A DNA stretch of 64,000 nucleotides from positions 19,133,667-19,197,666 of the forward strand of contig OX424568.1 in the NCBI GenBank assembly GCA_949152475.1, read 5' to 3'. The DNA is from Terebella lapidaria (taxonomy: Eukaryota; Annelida; Polychaeta; Terebellida; Terebellidae). Below, in pieces: positions 34,641-46,600 of this stretch. Under the pieces are notes generated by a model. It had not been told where the DNA came from, ran no database searches, and saw nothing but the letters and a program-made list of their open reading frames with translations. Every line of letters begins with the position of its first letter. Position 1 is the stretch's first letter. A program made the translations under genes and the position numbers.

Positions 34641-35780
34641 GGGGGTCAAGAATTTAGGTTTTTCCTGTCTCACAATATTCAAAACCATATTATAGAGCCA
34701 GGTTCCAATATATGTTGCTGATTTTTACTCAGGAGTTGTGCCTTATCACACAGAACAAGATCCTGAAGTTTCAGAGCTCAGGGTCGAGAATTAGAGTTAA
34801 GGTCATAGTAAAGGTAAAAATCGAAAAATCGTGATAACTCTGCTTCTAATCAAGATTGTTTTTTCTGTGTATTTTTATATTTTTCTATGGTCAATTCCGC
34901 ATCAAATGATGTATGTCTGATGGTCGTATGACCTAAACTCTCGATTTTCGGTCCTGGTCGAAAATTTGGGGGTCATGAACTTAGGTCTTGCTTGTCTCAA
35001 TTTTCAAAACCCTATTGTAGAGCCAGGTTCCAATATATGTTGCTGATTTTCACTCAGGAGTTGTGCCATATCACGCAGAACAAGATCCTGAAGTTTCAGA
35101 GCTCAGGGTCAAGGATTAGAGTTAAGGTCATAGTAAAGGTCAAAATCGAAAAATTGAGATAACTTCGCTTCTAATCAAGATTATTTTTTCTGTGTATTTT
35201 TATATTTTTCTATGGTCAATTCCGCATCACATGATGCATGTCTGATGGTCGTATGACCTGAACTCTCGATTTTCGGTCCAGGTCGAAAATTTGGGGGTCA
35301 TGAACTTAGGTTTTGCTTGTCTCAATTTTCAAAACCCTATTGTAGAGCCAGCTTCCAATATATGCTTCTGATTTTTACTCCAGAGTTGTGCCATATCACG
35401 CAGAACATGACTGTGAAGTTGTAGGGCTCAAGGTCAAGAATTACAGTTAAGGTCATAGTAAAGGTCAAAATTGAAAAATCGTGATAACTCCGCTTGTAAT
35501 CATGATTATTTTTTCTGATTATTTTTGTATTTTTCTATGGTCAAATCCGCATCATATGATACATGTCCGATGGTCGTATGACCAAAACTCTGGATTTTCG
35601 GTCCAGGTCGAAAATTTGGGGGTCATGAATTTAGGTTTTTCCTGTCTCACAATATACAAAACCACATTATAGAGCCAGGTTCCAATATATATATTGCCGG
35701 ATTTTACTCAGGAGTTGTGCCTGATCACGCAGAATAAGATTGTGAAGTTGTAGAACTCAAGGTCACGAGTTTTCCCGATC

Positions 35781-35825
35781 GAATTATGCACGCTGCCAGT
35801 CCAATGTACAGCCATGGCATAATTC
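35781..35825. other. 9 bp inverted repeat upstream of the tRNA-like segment
   Basis: GAATTATGC (35781-35789) pairs with GCATAATTC (35817-35825). F2 and F3 carry GAATTCTGC in the left arm, one mismatch from the right arm. It sits about 70 bp before the tRNA-like A box. Confidence 0.5.
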
Positions 35826-35889
35826 AGTGTTTATCCTGAGCGAAGTCTCTCCTACACACTATACTTTACACGTGTTGAGCTTCATTGAA

Positions 35890-35972
35890 CAGAATGGCGC
35901 AGTCAGTAGAGGCGTTAGGTTTGTGTGCGAGGGGTCAGTGGTTCAATTCTCACTGTTGACTGATTTTTTTTC
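35890..35972 (+). ncRNA. tRNA-like Pol III promoter segment in F1
   Basis: The A box TGGCGCAGTCAG starts at 35895 and the B box GGTTCAATTCT at 35940. The spacing is 45 bases, as in real tRNA genes, and a run of T follows at about 35964. A D-arm-like stem (GCGC with GCGT) can form, but the acceptor arm and a proper T stem do not. It is best read as a tRNA-derived promoter or SINE head. Homologous copies are in F2 and F3. Whether it is transcribed is unknown. Confidence 0.6.
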
Positions 35973-36645
35973 CTTCTAAAATTCAATTCCAAATGACTTT
36001 TTCTGTTTCTGAGTGGTCTGGTAAGCATCCCAAACCTGCCATGCTTTATGTAATTCTATTGTTTCGAATTATAATGATCACCTTTGAAGGAAAAAACACT
36101 GTTCCACGAATAGCGACAAACTATTTTATCGGGCTTTCTAGTGGTATCATCAAAATCTAGTTTGTTCTTTATATTTAAAGTTACAAGCCGCTTTAAATTC
36201 AGCATTACGGCCACAACTGTGAATGATCTGTGGTATTAGCTGCTAACAAATGCATGACAAAAGGCGTGTACCAGATGATATGTCTGCTTCATATGAATCG
36301 CCACATGTCTAAGCCTCTCTATTTGTTTTGTTTACTTGTTGTCAATGTAATTTCATATTTGTGCGGGAATATTTGCTGTTTGTTATTCGCTCATTTTTAG
36401 GCTATCGATATTTGTTTTTGGATTTTTGTAATTTTGATATATTTTAGGTTTTTTAGTAGTGGCATCATCAAAACTTTGTGCCGTTAGCATGGTTAGAGGT
36501 AATATATTATGTTGATACATACGCAAACTAGATGTTTCAAGTGGTTCAGTTTCCAATGCTATATGTTGTCAGGGGATGCCATAAATGTGTAAATTATGAG
36601 TAAATGTTTTGAATGTAAACAAATGTGTAGATTTTTCGTCAAGTG

Positions 36646-36660
36646 TTGGCCTATGGCCGA
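36646..36660. other. 3' CCTATGG hairpin of F1
   Basis: TTGGCC-TAT-GGCCGA, preceded by CGTCAAGTG and followed by T6. It is repeated at the ends of F2 (40635-40649), F4 (51916-51930) and F3 (62472-62486). It marks the right-hand end of the element, next to the TTTG target. Confidence 0.8.
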
Positions 36661-36663
36661 TTT

Positions 36664-37980
36664 TTTGTATGTTTGTTTGTTTGTTTGTGTGCGCTCTACA
36701 GGCCATAGTTCTTATTGGAAATTCATGAAATTTGGTAGAAAGGTTTTAGGCTGAAAAAGAAAGGTTCCTAGTTCTTTGTCAAGCTCAAGGTCAAATAACA
36801 AGGTCAAGGTCACGCAAAACGTCGAAAACACATAAGTGCTCATGACTCCAGTTCTAATCGTCGTAGAGACTTCAAATCAAGTGCATATTGTAGATATGTT
36901 CGAGTTCTATCTTCCGTGACCTTGACCTTGACCTTTGACCTTGACCTTGAGAAGTTCGCCTGAGGTCGAAGTCAAGGTCAAAATACGAAGGTCGGCGCAG
37001 TATATCGAGTAGTATATCGTTGGAAAGGTCTTGAGCTCCTGATTCCAGTGATATCTCATTTTTGGTGCTGCGACGTAAACTGACGTCACAATGACGTATT
37101 AAACGTCAATAATCCGAAATTTCAAAGGGTCATAATATCGTCAATAGTGTATGGAATCCCTTGAAATTTGATATGCATTTTGACAGCATTGACCTCTACG
37201 AACTCAAGTACAAAAGTCAAAGGTCAAGGTCAAGGTCATCGAAATCCCAGAAAAACACGTTTTCTGTAATAGCATCCGTTTGAATCATCGTGGGCTCATG
37301 AAATGTGAACCATGTCATTTAGAAGGGGTATGGCAATCAGATAAATATGTCAATTCCATGATTGACCTCGAACTTTGTCTATAATCTGACAAAACTTAAT
37401 CAGAATCCCATGAGTTTTTGGGATTTTACAGATATTTTTTATGTTTTCATGGCTCCAATTTTCACACATTTACTGAACATTAATTTTAAAGAATTTCCTT
37501 GCAGTCAGTTGCAGTGTTATTTCTAGTTTATGGTCCACTTTTCACATTTGGAATAACTTGAAAACTCGCCGAGATATCAAAGTAGAAAGAGCAGTGGGGT
37601 GAATTTGATTCTCAATCCGTTCAGATGCTAATAAGCTGTAGAAACGATTACCCCCTGTGGACATGTCCCCTTCTAAATATACACACTCGGTTGCGAAGTA
37701 GTACAGTATATCATATATGTATCCAAGTGCACATCTCAAACAACATTTCTTTTGTTTTTTGACTCAGAGGTGTCCAACTGGTATGATAAAGTCTAAAACT
37801 CATGTCTAAATACAGTCTGGGTCAAGCAACAGGCCACTTTATATCAGAAATTTTGGGCATGACGAACAGGGGTTTGTGAGCACCGGGTTTGTGAGCATTG
37901 TGAGCACTGTTACAGGTTTATAGTACATGTAGTGCATTGCCTAAGGCCCAATAGCTTGTATATATGCACCAGATATTATT
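36664..37980 (+). repeat. Sixth E core unit body
   Basis: Continuation of the E unit whose header was split by F1. The body matches units 1-5 and ends at the hairpin at 37981. Confidence 0.96.
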
Positions 37981-38041
37981 ACTTGACGAAATCAAAGATT
38001 TTGTCAAGTATGTTGATCGGTTCCGTTTGTTTGTATGTTTG
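37981..38041 (+). repeat. Header remnant preceding F2
   Basis: Hairpin 37981-38009, linker, and GTTTGTTTGTATGTTTG, then F2. After F2 the header resumes as TTTGTATG plus six TTTG with a D-type body. TTTGTATGTTTG is thus present on both sides, so this junction is not a simple insertion like F1 or F3. Confidence 0.85.
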
Positions 38042-39647
38042 TTACTTGACGAAATTAAATTTCGTCAAGTATGTTGGTCAGTTGAGTTTGTCTGTTTGTC
38101 TGTTTGTTTGTTTGTGTGCACTCTACAGGTCACAATTTTGGTCGTATCGTCATGAAACTTCACCAGAAGGTGGACAATCAATTTCGTACCAAGTGGTAAA
38201 CTTTTAGGAGGTCAAGGTCAAAAATGGAGGTCAAGGTCATAGAAAAGGACAAAATCGAAAAATCGCGATAACTTCGCTTCTAATTGAGATTATTTTTTTT
38301 GGGTATTTTTATATTTTTCTATGGTCAATTCTGCATCATCTGATGCATGTCCGATGGTCGTACGACCAAAATTCCCGATTTTCGGTCCAGGTCGAAAATT
38401 TGGGGGTCAAGAATTTAGATTTTTCTTGTCTCACAATATTCAAATTCATATTATAGAGCCAGGTTCCAATATATGTTGCTGATTTTTACTCCGGAGTTGT
38501 GCCTCATCACGCAGAACAAGATCCTGAAGTTTCAGAGCTCAGGGTCAAGGATTAGAGTTAAGGTCATAGTAAAGGTCAAAATCGAAAAATCGTGATAACT
38601 CCGCTTCTAATCAAGATTATTTTTTCTGTGTATTTTTATATTTTTCTATGGTGAATTCCGCATCATATGATGCATGTCCGATGGTCGTATGACCAAAACT
38701 CTGGATTTTCGGTCCAGGTCGAAAATTTGGGGGTCATGAACTTAGGTCTTGCTTGTCTCAATTTTCAAAACCCTATTGTATAGCCAGGATCCAATATATG
38801 TTTCTGATTTTTACTCAGGAGTTGTGCCTTCTCACGCAGAACATGACTGTGAAGTTATAGGGCTCAAGGTCAAGAATTACAGTTAAGGTCATAGTAAAGG
38901 TCAAAATTGAAAAATCGTGATAACTCCGCTTCTAATCATGATTATTTTTCTGATTATTTTTGTATTTTTCTATGGTCAAATCCGCATCATATGATACATG
39001 TCCGATGGTCGTATGACCAAAACTCTGGATTTTCGGTCCAGGTCGAAAATTTGGGGGTCATGAACTTAGGTCTTGCTTGTCTCAATTTTCAAAACCCTAT
39101 TGTAGAGCCAGGATCCAATATATGTTTCTGATTTTTACTCAGGAGTTGTGCCTTCTCACGCAGAACATGACTGTGAAGTTATAGGGCTCAAGGTCAAGAA
39201 TTACAGTTAAGGTCATAGTAAAGGTAAAAATTGAAAAATCGTGATAACTCCGCTTGTAATCATGATTATTTTTTCTGATTATTTTTGTATTTTTCTATGG
39301 TCAAATCCGCATCATATGATACATGTCCGATGGTCGTATGACCAAAACTCTGGATTTTCGGTCCAGGTCGAATATTTGGGGGTCATGAATTTAGGTGTTT
39401 CCTGTCTCATAATATTCAAAACCACATTATAGAGCCAGGTTCCAATATATATTGCCGGATTTTACTCAGGAGTTGTGCCTGATCACGCAGAATAAGATTG
39501 TGAAGTTGTAGAACTCAAGGTCACGAGTTTTCCCGATCGAATTCTGCACGCTGCCAGTCCAATGTACAGCCATGGCATAATTCAGTGTTTATCCTGAGCG
39601 AAGTTTCTCCTACGCACTATACTTTACATGAGTTGAGTTTCAATGAA

Positions 39648-39732
39648 CAGAATGGCGCAGTCAGTAGAGGCGTTAGGTATGTGTGCGGGGGGTCAGCGGT
39701 TCGATTCTTACTGTTGACTGATTTTTTTTTTT
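39648..39732 (+). ncRNA. tRNA-like Pol III promoter segment in F2
   Basis: The A box starts at 39653 and the B box GGTTCGATTCT at 39698, again 45 bases apart, followed by T12. The B box here is closer to consensus than that of F1. The acceptor stem is not preserved. Confidence 0.6.
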
Positions 39733-40192
39733 CTTCTAAAATTCAATTCCAAATGACTTTTTCTGTTTCTGAGTGGTCTTGTAAGCATCCCAAACCTGCC
39801 ATGCTTTATGTAATTATATTGTTTCGAATTATAATGATCACTTTTGAAGGAAAAAACACTGTTCCACGAATAGCGACAAACTATTTTATCGGGCTTTCTA
39901 GTGGTATCATCAAAATCTAGTTTGTTCTTTATATTTAAAGTTACAAGCCGCTTTAAATTCAGCATTACGGCCACAACTGTGAATGATCTGTGGTATTAGC
40001 TGCTAACAAATGCATGACAAAAGGCGTGTACCAGATGATATGTCTGCTTCATATGATGCATGTGGGATTGGGGGTCTGGTAAGTGCAGATTAAACACTGT
40101 ATCGTGTCATTTTACAGGGTCTCATTGGTTTCATTATGATCGAACAATGCATGTTTTTGTCATAACGCGTTTGTGTTAACTCCATTCTTCAT

Positions 40193-40284
40193 AGCCTTAA
40201 AATATGACCTAATTACAACTGTTTGTTAATATAAAAACATTGATAAAAAGAAGACAAGCAATTATTAGGTCATATTTTAGGGCT
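40193..40284. repeat. 92 bp palindromic segment in F2
   Basis: Arms of 21 bases, starting AGCCTTAAAATATGACC (40193-40213) and ending GGTCATATTTTAGGGCT (40264-40284), differ by one base. They flank 50 AT-rich bases. An identical-looking copy is in F3 at 62027-62118. F1 lacks it as part of a larger missing block. It may be a small MITE-like hairpin carried by F. Confidence 0.7.
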
Positions 40285-40652
40285 GTGCAATCGCCACATG
40301 TCTAAGCCTCTCTATTTGTTTTGTTTACTTGTTGTCAATGTAATTTCATATTTGTGCGGGAATATTTGATGGTTGTTATTCGCTCATTTTTAGGCTATCG
40401 ATATTTGTTTTTGGATTTTTGTAATTTTGATATATTTTAGGTTTTTTAGTAGTGGCATCATCAAAATTTTGTGCCGTTAGCATGGTTAGAGGTATATCAT
40501 GTTGATATATACGCAAACTAGATGTTTCAAATGGTTCAGTTTCCAATGCTATATGTTGTCATGGGATGCCATAAATGTGTAAATAATGAGTAAATGTTTT
40601 GAATGTAAACAAATGTGTAGATTTTCGTCAAGTGTTGGCCTATGGCCGATTT

Positions 40653-43600
40653 TTTGTATGTTTGTTTGTTTGTTTGTTTGTTTGTGTGCCCTCTACAGGC
40701 CACAGTTCTCATTGGAAATTCATGAAATTTAGTAGAAATTTTCTAGGCTGAAATAGGAAGGTCCCAGACTCTTTGTTAAGCTCAAGGTCAAATAACAAGG
40801 TCAAGGTCACGCAAAACGACGAAAACACATAAGTGCTCATAACTCCAGTTCTAATCGTCGTAGAGACTTCAAATCAAGTGCATATTGTAGATATACTCGA
40901 GTTCTATCTTCCGTGACCTTGACCTTGACCTTTGACCTTGACCTTGAGAAGTTCGCCTGAGGTCGAATATTTGACCTTGGAGGTCACCTCCTCCGATTTT
41001 CGATCTGATGCTTGGAAACGATGTGGGACCGGTCCCTCATGGTCAATATCAATTTTTAGCGCGATCGGTCAATTCGTTATGACGTAATTGACGTTTCTAT
41101 GGCAACGAAATCAGTCCCATTATAAGCGAAATTGCATGTTTCAAGCTGTCCATGCTGATAAAAGCGTCAATAATGTGCTTAAAAATCTAATGATAAACTC
41201 GTTTATAGTCAAGGATAAGTTCTTGTGTTCCAAAAAATTTCAAGGTCAAAGGTCGAAAGCCAAGGTCAATATTGACCTGCAAGTGAAAACCATGTAGGTC
41301 CCTACATCTCAGGAACTAAGAAAGATAGAAACGCGGAAGTAAATCCAAAGTATTGCACTCACTTACTCTATCAACTTTTGTATTTACACCTAAGGCGTAT
41401 GGCCGATAGCCTTTGCAAGCGCCTGAGGTCGAAGTTGACCCAAAAAATGACCTTGACCTTGACCTTTCGCGAAAATATCGAGTAGTAACTCGTTTGAAAG
41501 GTCTTCGGAAGTAGTTTCGATATATGTTCTTATTTTTGGAATCTGACGTCATATGACGTCATAATGACGTGAAACGTGATTTTATCATACTTCATTTGAT
41601 TGTTTACATGAGATGCATAAACCATTCATGATTATTGTTGATCCGGTGCTCTGGGAAGTATTGGGGATACCTACTGAAGCTATTTGACAAATATCAGTTC
41701 AATAATTGCAGTGGTAATGGCCTAATTGACCTTTTTATGACGGAAAATTGGAGAAAATTTCATTTGTTTGTCTTTTCATACTCATAGCGTCCACAGTTGT
41801 TGCTTGATTCTTTTCAAATTTGATGTAGATATTCTGTAGGATAATGGCTCTTGACAGAATGATTTTGAGAAAAATAGCTCTATTGATGACGTCACAAAAG
41901 ATCCAAATCCTATCAGTCTTTGGGTCTTTCAAATACATTTTATGTGTCAATGGTTCCAATTTTCAAAAATTTACTGAACTTTCAATTACGAAGCTTTTCA
42001 TGCAGTCAGTGGCAGTGTTAATTCTACTTTATGCTCCACTTTTCACATTTGGAATAAATTGAAAACTCGCCGAGATATCAAAGTAGAAAGAGCAGTGGGG
42101 TGAATCTGATTCTCAATCCGTTCACACAACAATAAGCTGCAGAAACGATTACCCCCTGTGGACATGTCCCCTTCTAAATATACACACTCGGTTGAGCAGT
42201 AGTACAGTATATCATATATGTATCCAAGTGCACATCTCAAACAACAAAACAATTCCTTTGTTTTCAGACTCAGAGGTGTCCAACTGATATAATAAAGGCT
42301 AAAACTCATGTCTAAATACAGTCTGGGTCAAGCCACAGGCCACTTTATATCAGAAATTTTGGGCATGACGAACAGGGGTTTGTGAGCACTGGGTTCGTGA
42401 GCATTGTGAGCACTGTTACAGGTTCATAGTACATGTAGGGCATTGCCTAAGGCCCAATAGCTTGTTTATATGCACCGGATATTATTACTTGACGAAATCA
42501 AAGATTTTGTCAAGTATGTTGATCGGTTCCGTTTGTTTGTATGTTTGTTTGTTTGTTTGTTTGTTTGTGTGCCCTCTACAGGCCACAGTTCTCATTGGAA
42601 ATTCATGAAATTTAGTAGAAATTTTCTAGGCTGAAATAGGAAGGTCCCAGACTCTTTGTTAAGCTCAAGGTCAAATAACAAGGTCAAGGTCACGCAAAAC
42701 GACGAAAACACATAAGTGCTCATAACTCCAGTTCTAATCGTCGTAGAGACTTCAAATCAAGTGCATATTGTAGATATACTCGAGTTCTATCTTCCGTGAC
42801 CTTGACCTTGACCTTTGACCTTGACCTTGAGAAGTTCGCCTGAGGTCGAATATTTGACCTTGGAGGTCACCTCCTCCGATTTTCGATCTGATGCTTGGAA
42901 ACGATGTGGGACCGGTCCCTCATGGTCAATATCAATTTTTAGCGCGATCGGTCAATTCGTTATGACGTAATTGACGTTTCTATGGCAACGAAATCAGTCC
43001 CATTATAAGCGAAATTGCATGTTTCAAGCTGTCCATGCTGATAAAAGCGTCAATAATGTGCTTAAAAATCTAATGATAAACTCGTTTATAGTCAAGGATA
43101 AGTTCTTGTGTTCCAAAAAATTTCAAGGTCAAAGGTCGAAAGCCAAGGTCAATATTGACCTGCAAGTGAAAACCATGTAGGTCCCTACATCTCAGGAACT
43201 AAGAAAGATAGAAACGCGGAAGTAAATCCAAAGTATTGCACTCACTTAGTCTATCAACTTTTGTATTTACACCTAAGGCGTATGGCCGATAGCCTTTGCA
43301 AGCGCCTGAGGTCGAAGTTGACCCAAAAAATGACCTTGACCTTGACCTTTCGCGAAAATATCGAGTAGTAACTCGTTTGAAAGGTCTTCGGAAGTAGTTT
43401 CGATATATGTTCTTATTTTTGGAATCTGACGTCATATGACGTCATAATGACGTGAAACGTGATTTTATCATACTTCATTTGATTGTTTACATGAGATGCA
43501 TAAACCATTCATGATTATTGTTGATCCGGTGCTCTGGGAAGTATTGGGGATACCTACTGAAGCTATTTGACAAATATCAGTTCAATAATTGCAGTGGTAA

Positions 43601-46600
43601 TGGCCTAATTGACCTTTTTATGACGGAAAATTGGAGAAAATTTCATTTGTTTGTCTTTTCATACTCATAGCGTCCACAGTTGTTGCTTGATTCTTTTCAA
43701 ATTTGATGTAGATATTCTGTAGGATAATGGCTCTTGACAGAATGATTTTGAGAAAAATAGCTCTATTGATGACGTCACAAAAGATCCAAATCCTATCAGT
43801 CTTTGGGTCTTTCAAATACATTTTATGTGTCAATGGTTCCAATTTTCAAAAATTTACTGAACTTTCAATTACGAAGCTTTTCATGCAGTCAGTGGCAGTG
43901 TTAATTCTACTTTATGCTCCACTTTTCACATTTGGAATAAATTGAAAACTCGCCGAGATATCAAAGTAGAAAGAGCAGTGGGGTGAATCTGATTCTCAAT
44001 CCGTTCACACAACAATAAGCTGCAGAAACGATTACCCCCTGTGGACATGTCCCCTTCTAAATATACACACTCGGTTGAGCAGTAGTACAGTATATCATAT
44101 ATGTATCCAAGTGCACATCTCAAACAACAAAACAATTCCTTTGTTTTCAGACTCAGAGGTGTCCAACTGATATAATAAAGGCTAAAACTCATGTCTAAAT
44201 ACAGTCTGGGTCAAGCCACAGGCCACTTTATATCAGAAATTTTGGGCATGACGAACAGGGGTTTGTGAGCACTGGGTTCGTGAGCATTGTGAGCACTGTT
44301 ACAGGTTCATAGTACATGTAGGGCATTGCCTAAGGCCCAATAGCTTGTTTATATGCACCGGATATTATTACTTGACGAAATCAAAGATTTTGTCAAGTAT
44401 GTTGATCGGTTCCGTTTGTTTGTATGTTTGTTTGTTTGTTTGTTTGTTTGTGTGCCCTCTACAGGCCACAGTTCTCATTGGAAATTCATGAAATTTAGTA
44501 GAAATTTTCTAGGCTGAAATAGGAAGGTCCCAGACTCTTTGTTAAGCTCAAGGTCAAATAACAAGGTCAAGGTCACGCAAAACGACGAAAACACATAAGT
44601 GCTCATAACTCCAGTTCTAATCGTCGTAGAGACTTCAAATCAAGTGCATATTGTAGATATACTCGAGTTCTATCTTCCGTGACCTTGACCTTGACCTTTG
44701 ACCTTGACCTTGAGAAGTTCGCCTGAGGTCGAATATTTGACCTTGGAGGTCACCTCCTCCGATTTTCGATCTGATGCTTGGAAACGATGTGGGACCGGTC
44801 CCTCATGGTCAATATCAATTTTTAGCGCGATCGGTCAATTCGTTATGACGTAATTGACGTTTCTATGGCAACGAAATCAGTCCCATTATAAGCGAAATTG
44901 CATGTTTCAAGCTGTCCATGCTGATAAAAGCGTCAATAATGTGCTTAAAAATCTAATGATAAACTCGTTTATAGTCAAGGATAAGTTCTTGTGTTCCAAA
45001 AAATTTCAAGGTCAAAGGTCGAAAGCCAAGGTCAATATTGACCTGCAAGTGAAAACCATGTAGGTCCCTACATCTCAGGAACTAAGAAAGATAGAAACGC
45101 GGAAGTAAATCCAAAGTATTGCACTCACTTAGTCTATCAACTTTTGTATTTACACCTAAGGCGTATGGCCGATAGCCTTTGCAAGCGCCTGAGGTCGAAG
45201 TTGACCCAAAAAATGACCTTGACCTTGACCTTTCGCGAAAATATCGAGTAGTAACTCGTTTGAAAGGTCTTCGGAAGTAGTTTCGATATATGTTCTTATT
45301 TTTGGAATCTGACGTCATATGACGTCATAATGACGTGAAACGTGATTTTATCATACTTCATTTGATTGTTTACATGAGATGCATAAACCATTCATGATTA
45401 TTGTTGATCCGGTGCTCTGGGAAGTATTGGGGATACCTACTGAAGCTATTTGACAAATATCAGTTCAATAATTGCAGTGGTAATGGCCTAATTGACCTTT
45501 TTATGACGGAAAATTGGAGAAAATTTCATTTGTTTGTCTTTTCATACTCATAGCGTCCACAGTTGTTGCTTGATTCTTTTCAAATTTGATGTAGATATTC
45601 TGTAGGATAATGGCTCTTGACAGAATGATTTTGAGAAAAATAGCTCTATTGATGACGTCACAAAAGATCCAAATCCTATCAGTCTTTGGGTCTTTCAAAT
45701 ACATTTTATGTGTCAATGGTTCCAATTTTCAAAAATTTACTGAACTTTCAATTACGAAGCTTTTCATGCAGTCAGTGGCAGTGTTAATTCTACTTTATGC
45801 TCCACTTTTCACATTTGGAATAAATTGAAAACTCGCCGAGATATCAAAGTAGAAAGAGCAGTGGGGTGAATCTGATTCTCAATCCGTTCACACAACAATA
45901 AGCTGCAGAAACGATTACCCCCTGTGGACATGTCCCCTTCTAAATATACACACTCGGTTGAGCAGTAGTACAGTATATCATATATGTATCCAAGTGCACA
46001 TCTCAAACAACAAAACAATTCCTTTGTTTTCAGACTCAGAGGTGTCCAACTGATATAATAAAGGCTAAAACTCATGTCTAAATACAGTCTGGGTCAAGCC
46101 ACAGGCCACTTTATATCAGAAATTTTGGGCATGACGAACAGGGGTTTGTGAGCACTGGGTTCGTGAGCATTGTGAGCACTGTTACAGGTTCATAGTACAT
46201 GTAGGGCATTGCCTAAGGCCCAATAGCTTGTTTATATGCACCGGATATTATTACTTGACGAAATCAAAGATTTTGTCAAGTATGTTGATCGGTTCCGTTT
46301 GTTTGTATGTTTGTTTGTTTGTTTGTTTGTTTGTGTGCCCTCTACAGGCCACAGTTCTCATTGGAAATTCATGAAATTTAGTAGAAATTTTCTAGGCTGA
46401 AATAGGAAGGTCCCAGACTCTTTGTTAAGCTCAAGGTCAAATAACAAGGTCAAGGTCACGCAAAACGACGAAAACACATAAGTGCTCATAACTCCAGTTC
46501 TAATCGTCGTAGAGACTTCAAATCAAGTGCATATTGTAGATATACTCGAGTTCTATCTTCCGTGACCTTGACCTTGACCTTTGACCTTGACCTTGAGAAG

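Larger units (their letters stand above)
34281..36663 (+). mobile_element. Element F1, nested in an E-unit TTTG tract
   Basis: Starts TTACTTGACG with a perfect hairpin (34283-34309, arms ACTTGACGAAATT and AATTTCGTCAAGT, one-base loop). Header box is CTCTACAGGTCACA. Four sub-repeats of about 324 bp follow, anchored at CGTGATAACT-like blocks near 34505, 34829, 35157 and 35481. Then come a tRNA-like segment (35890-35972), an AT-rich 3' region, CGTCAAG and the 3' hairpin (36646-36660). Excising it from the text rejoins GTTTG and TTTGTATG into a normal E header. It lacks a block of about 232 bp present in F2 and F3. It is noncoding. Confidence 0.88.
38042..40652 (+). mobile_element. Element F2
   Basis: Same organisation as F1: hairpin 38044-38070, four 324 bp sub-repeats (anchors near 38266, 38594, 38918 and 39240), tRNA-like segment 39648-39732, 3' hairpin 40635-40649. 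Its length of 2611 bp equals F1 plus the roughly 232 bp block (about 40057-40288) that F1 lacks. It lies between an E unit and the D array. Noncoding. Confidence 0.88.

Noticed and set aside
35890-35972. Functional tRNA gene
   Set aside because: A and B boxes and a D-arm-like stem are present, but acceptor and T stems do not pair, so only a tRNA-like promoter is claimed.
34281-36663. Helitron or Helentron classification of F
   Set aside because: Hairpin, microsatellite and tandem core repeats recall HINE-type elements, but no TC start, CTRR end or Rep sequence is visible. Kept as a comparison only.
36646-36669. GGCC-TAT-GGCC followed by T6 looks like a rho-independent terminator
   Set aside because: The window is eukaryotic and the hairpin sits at an element end. 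It is better read as a terminal structure of the element.
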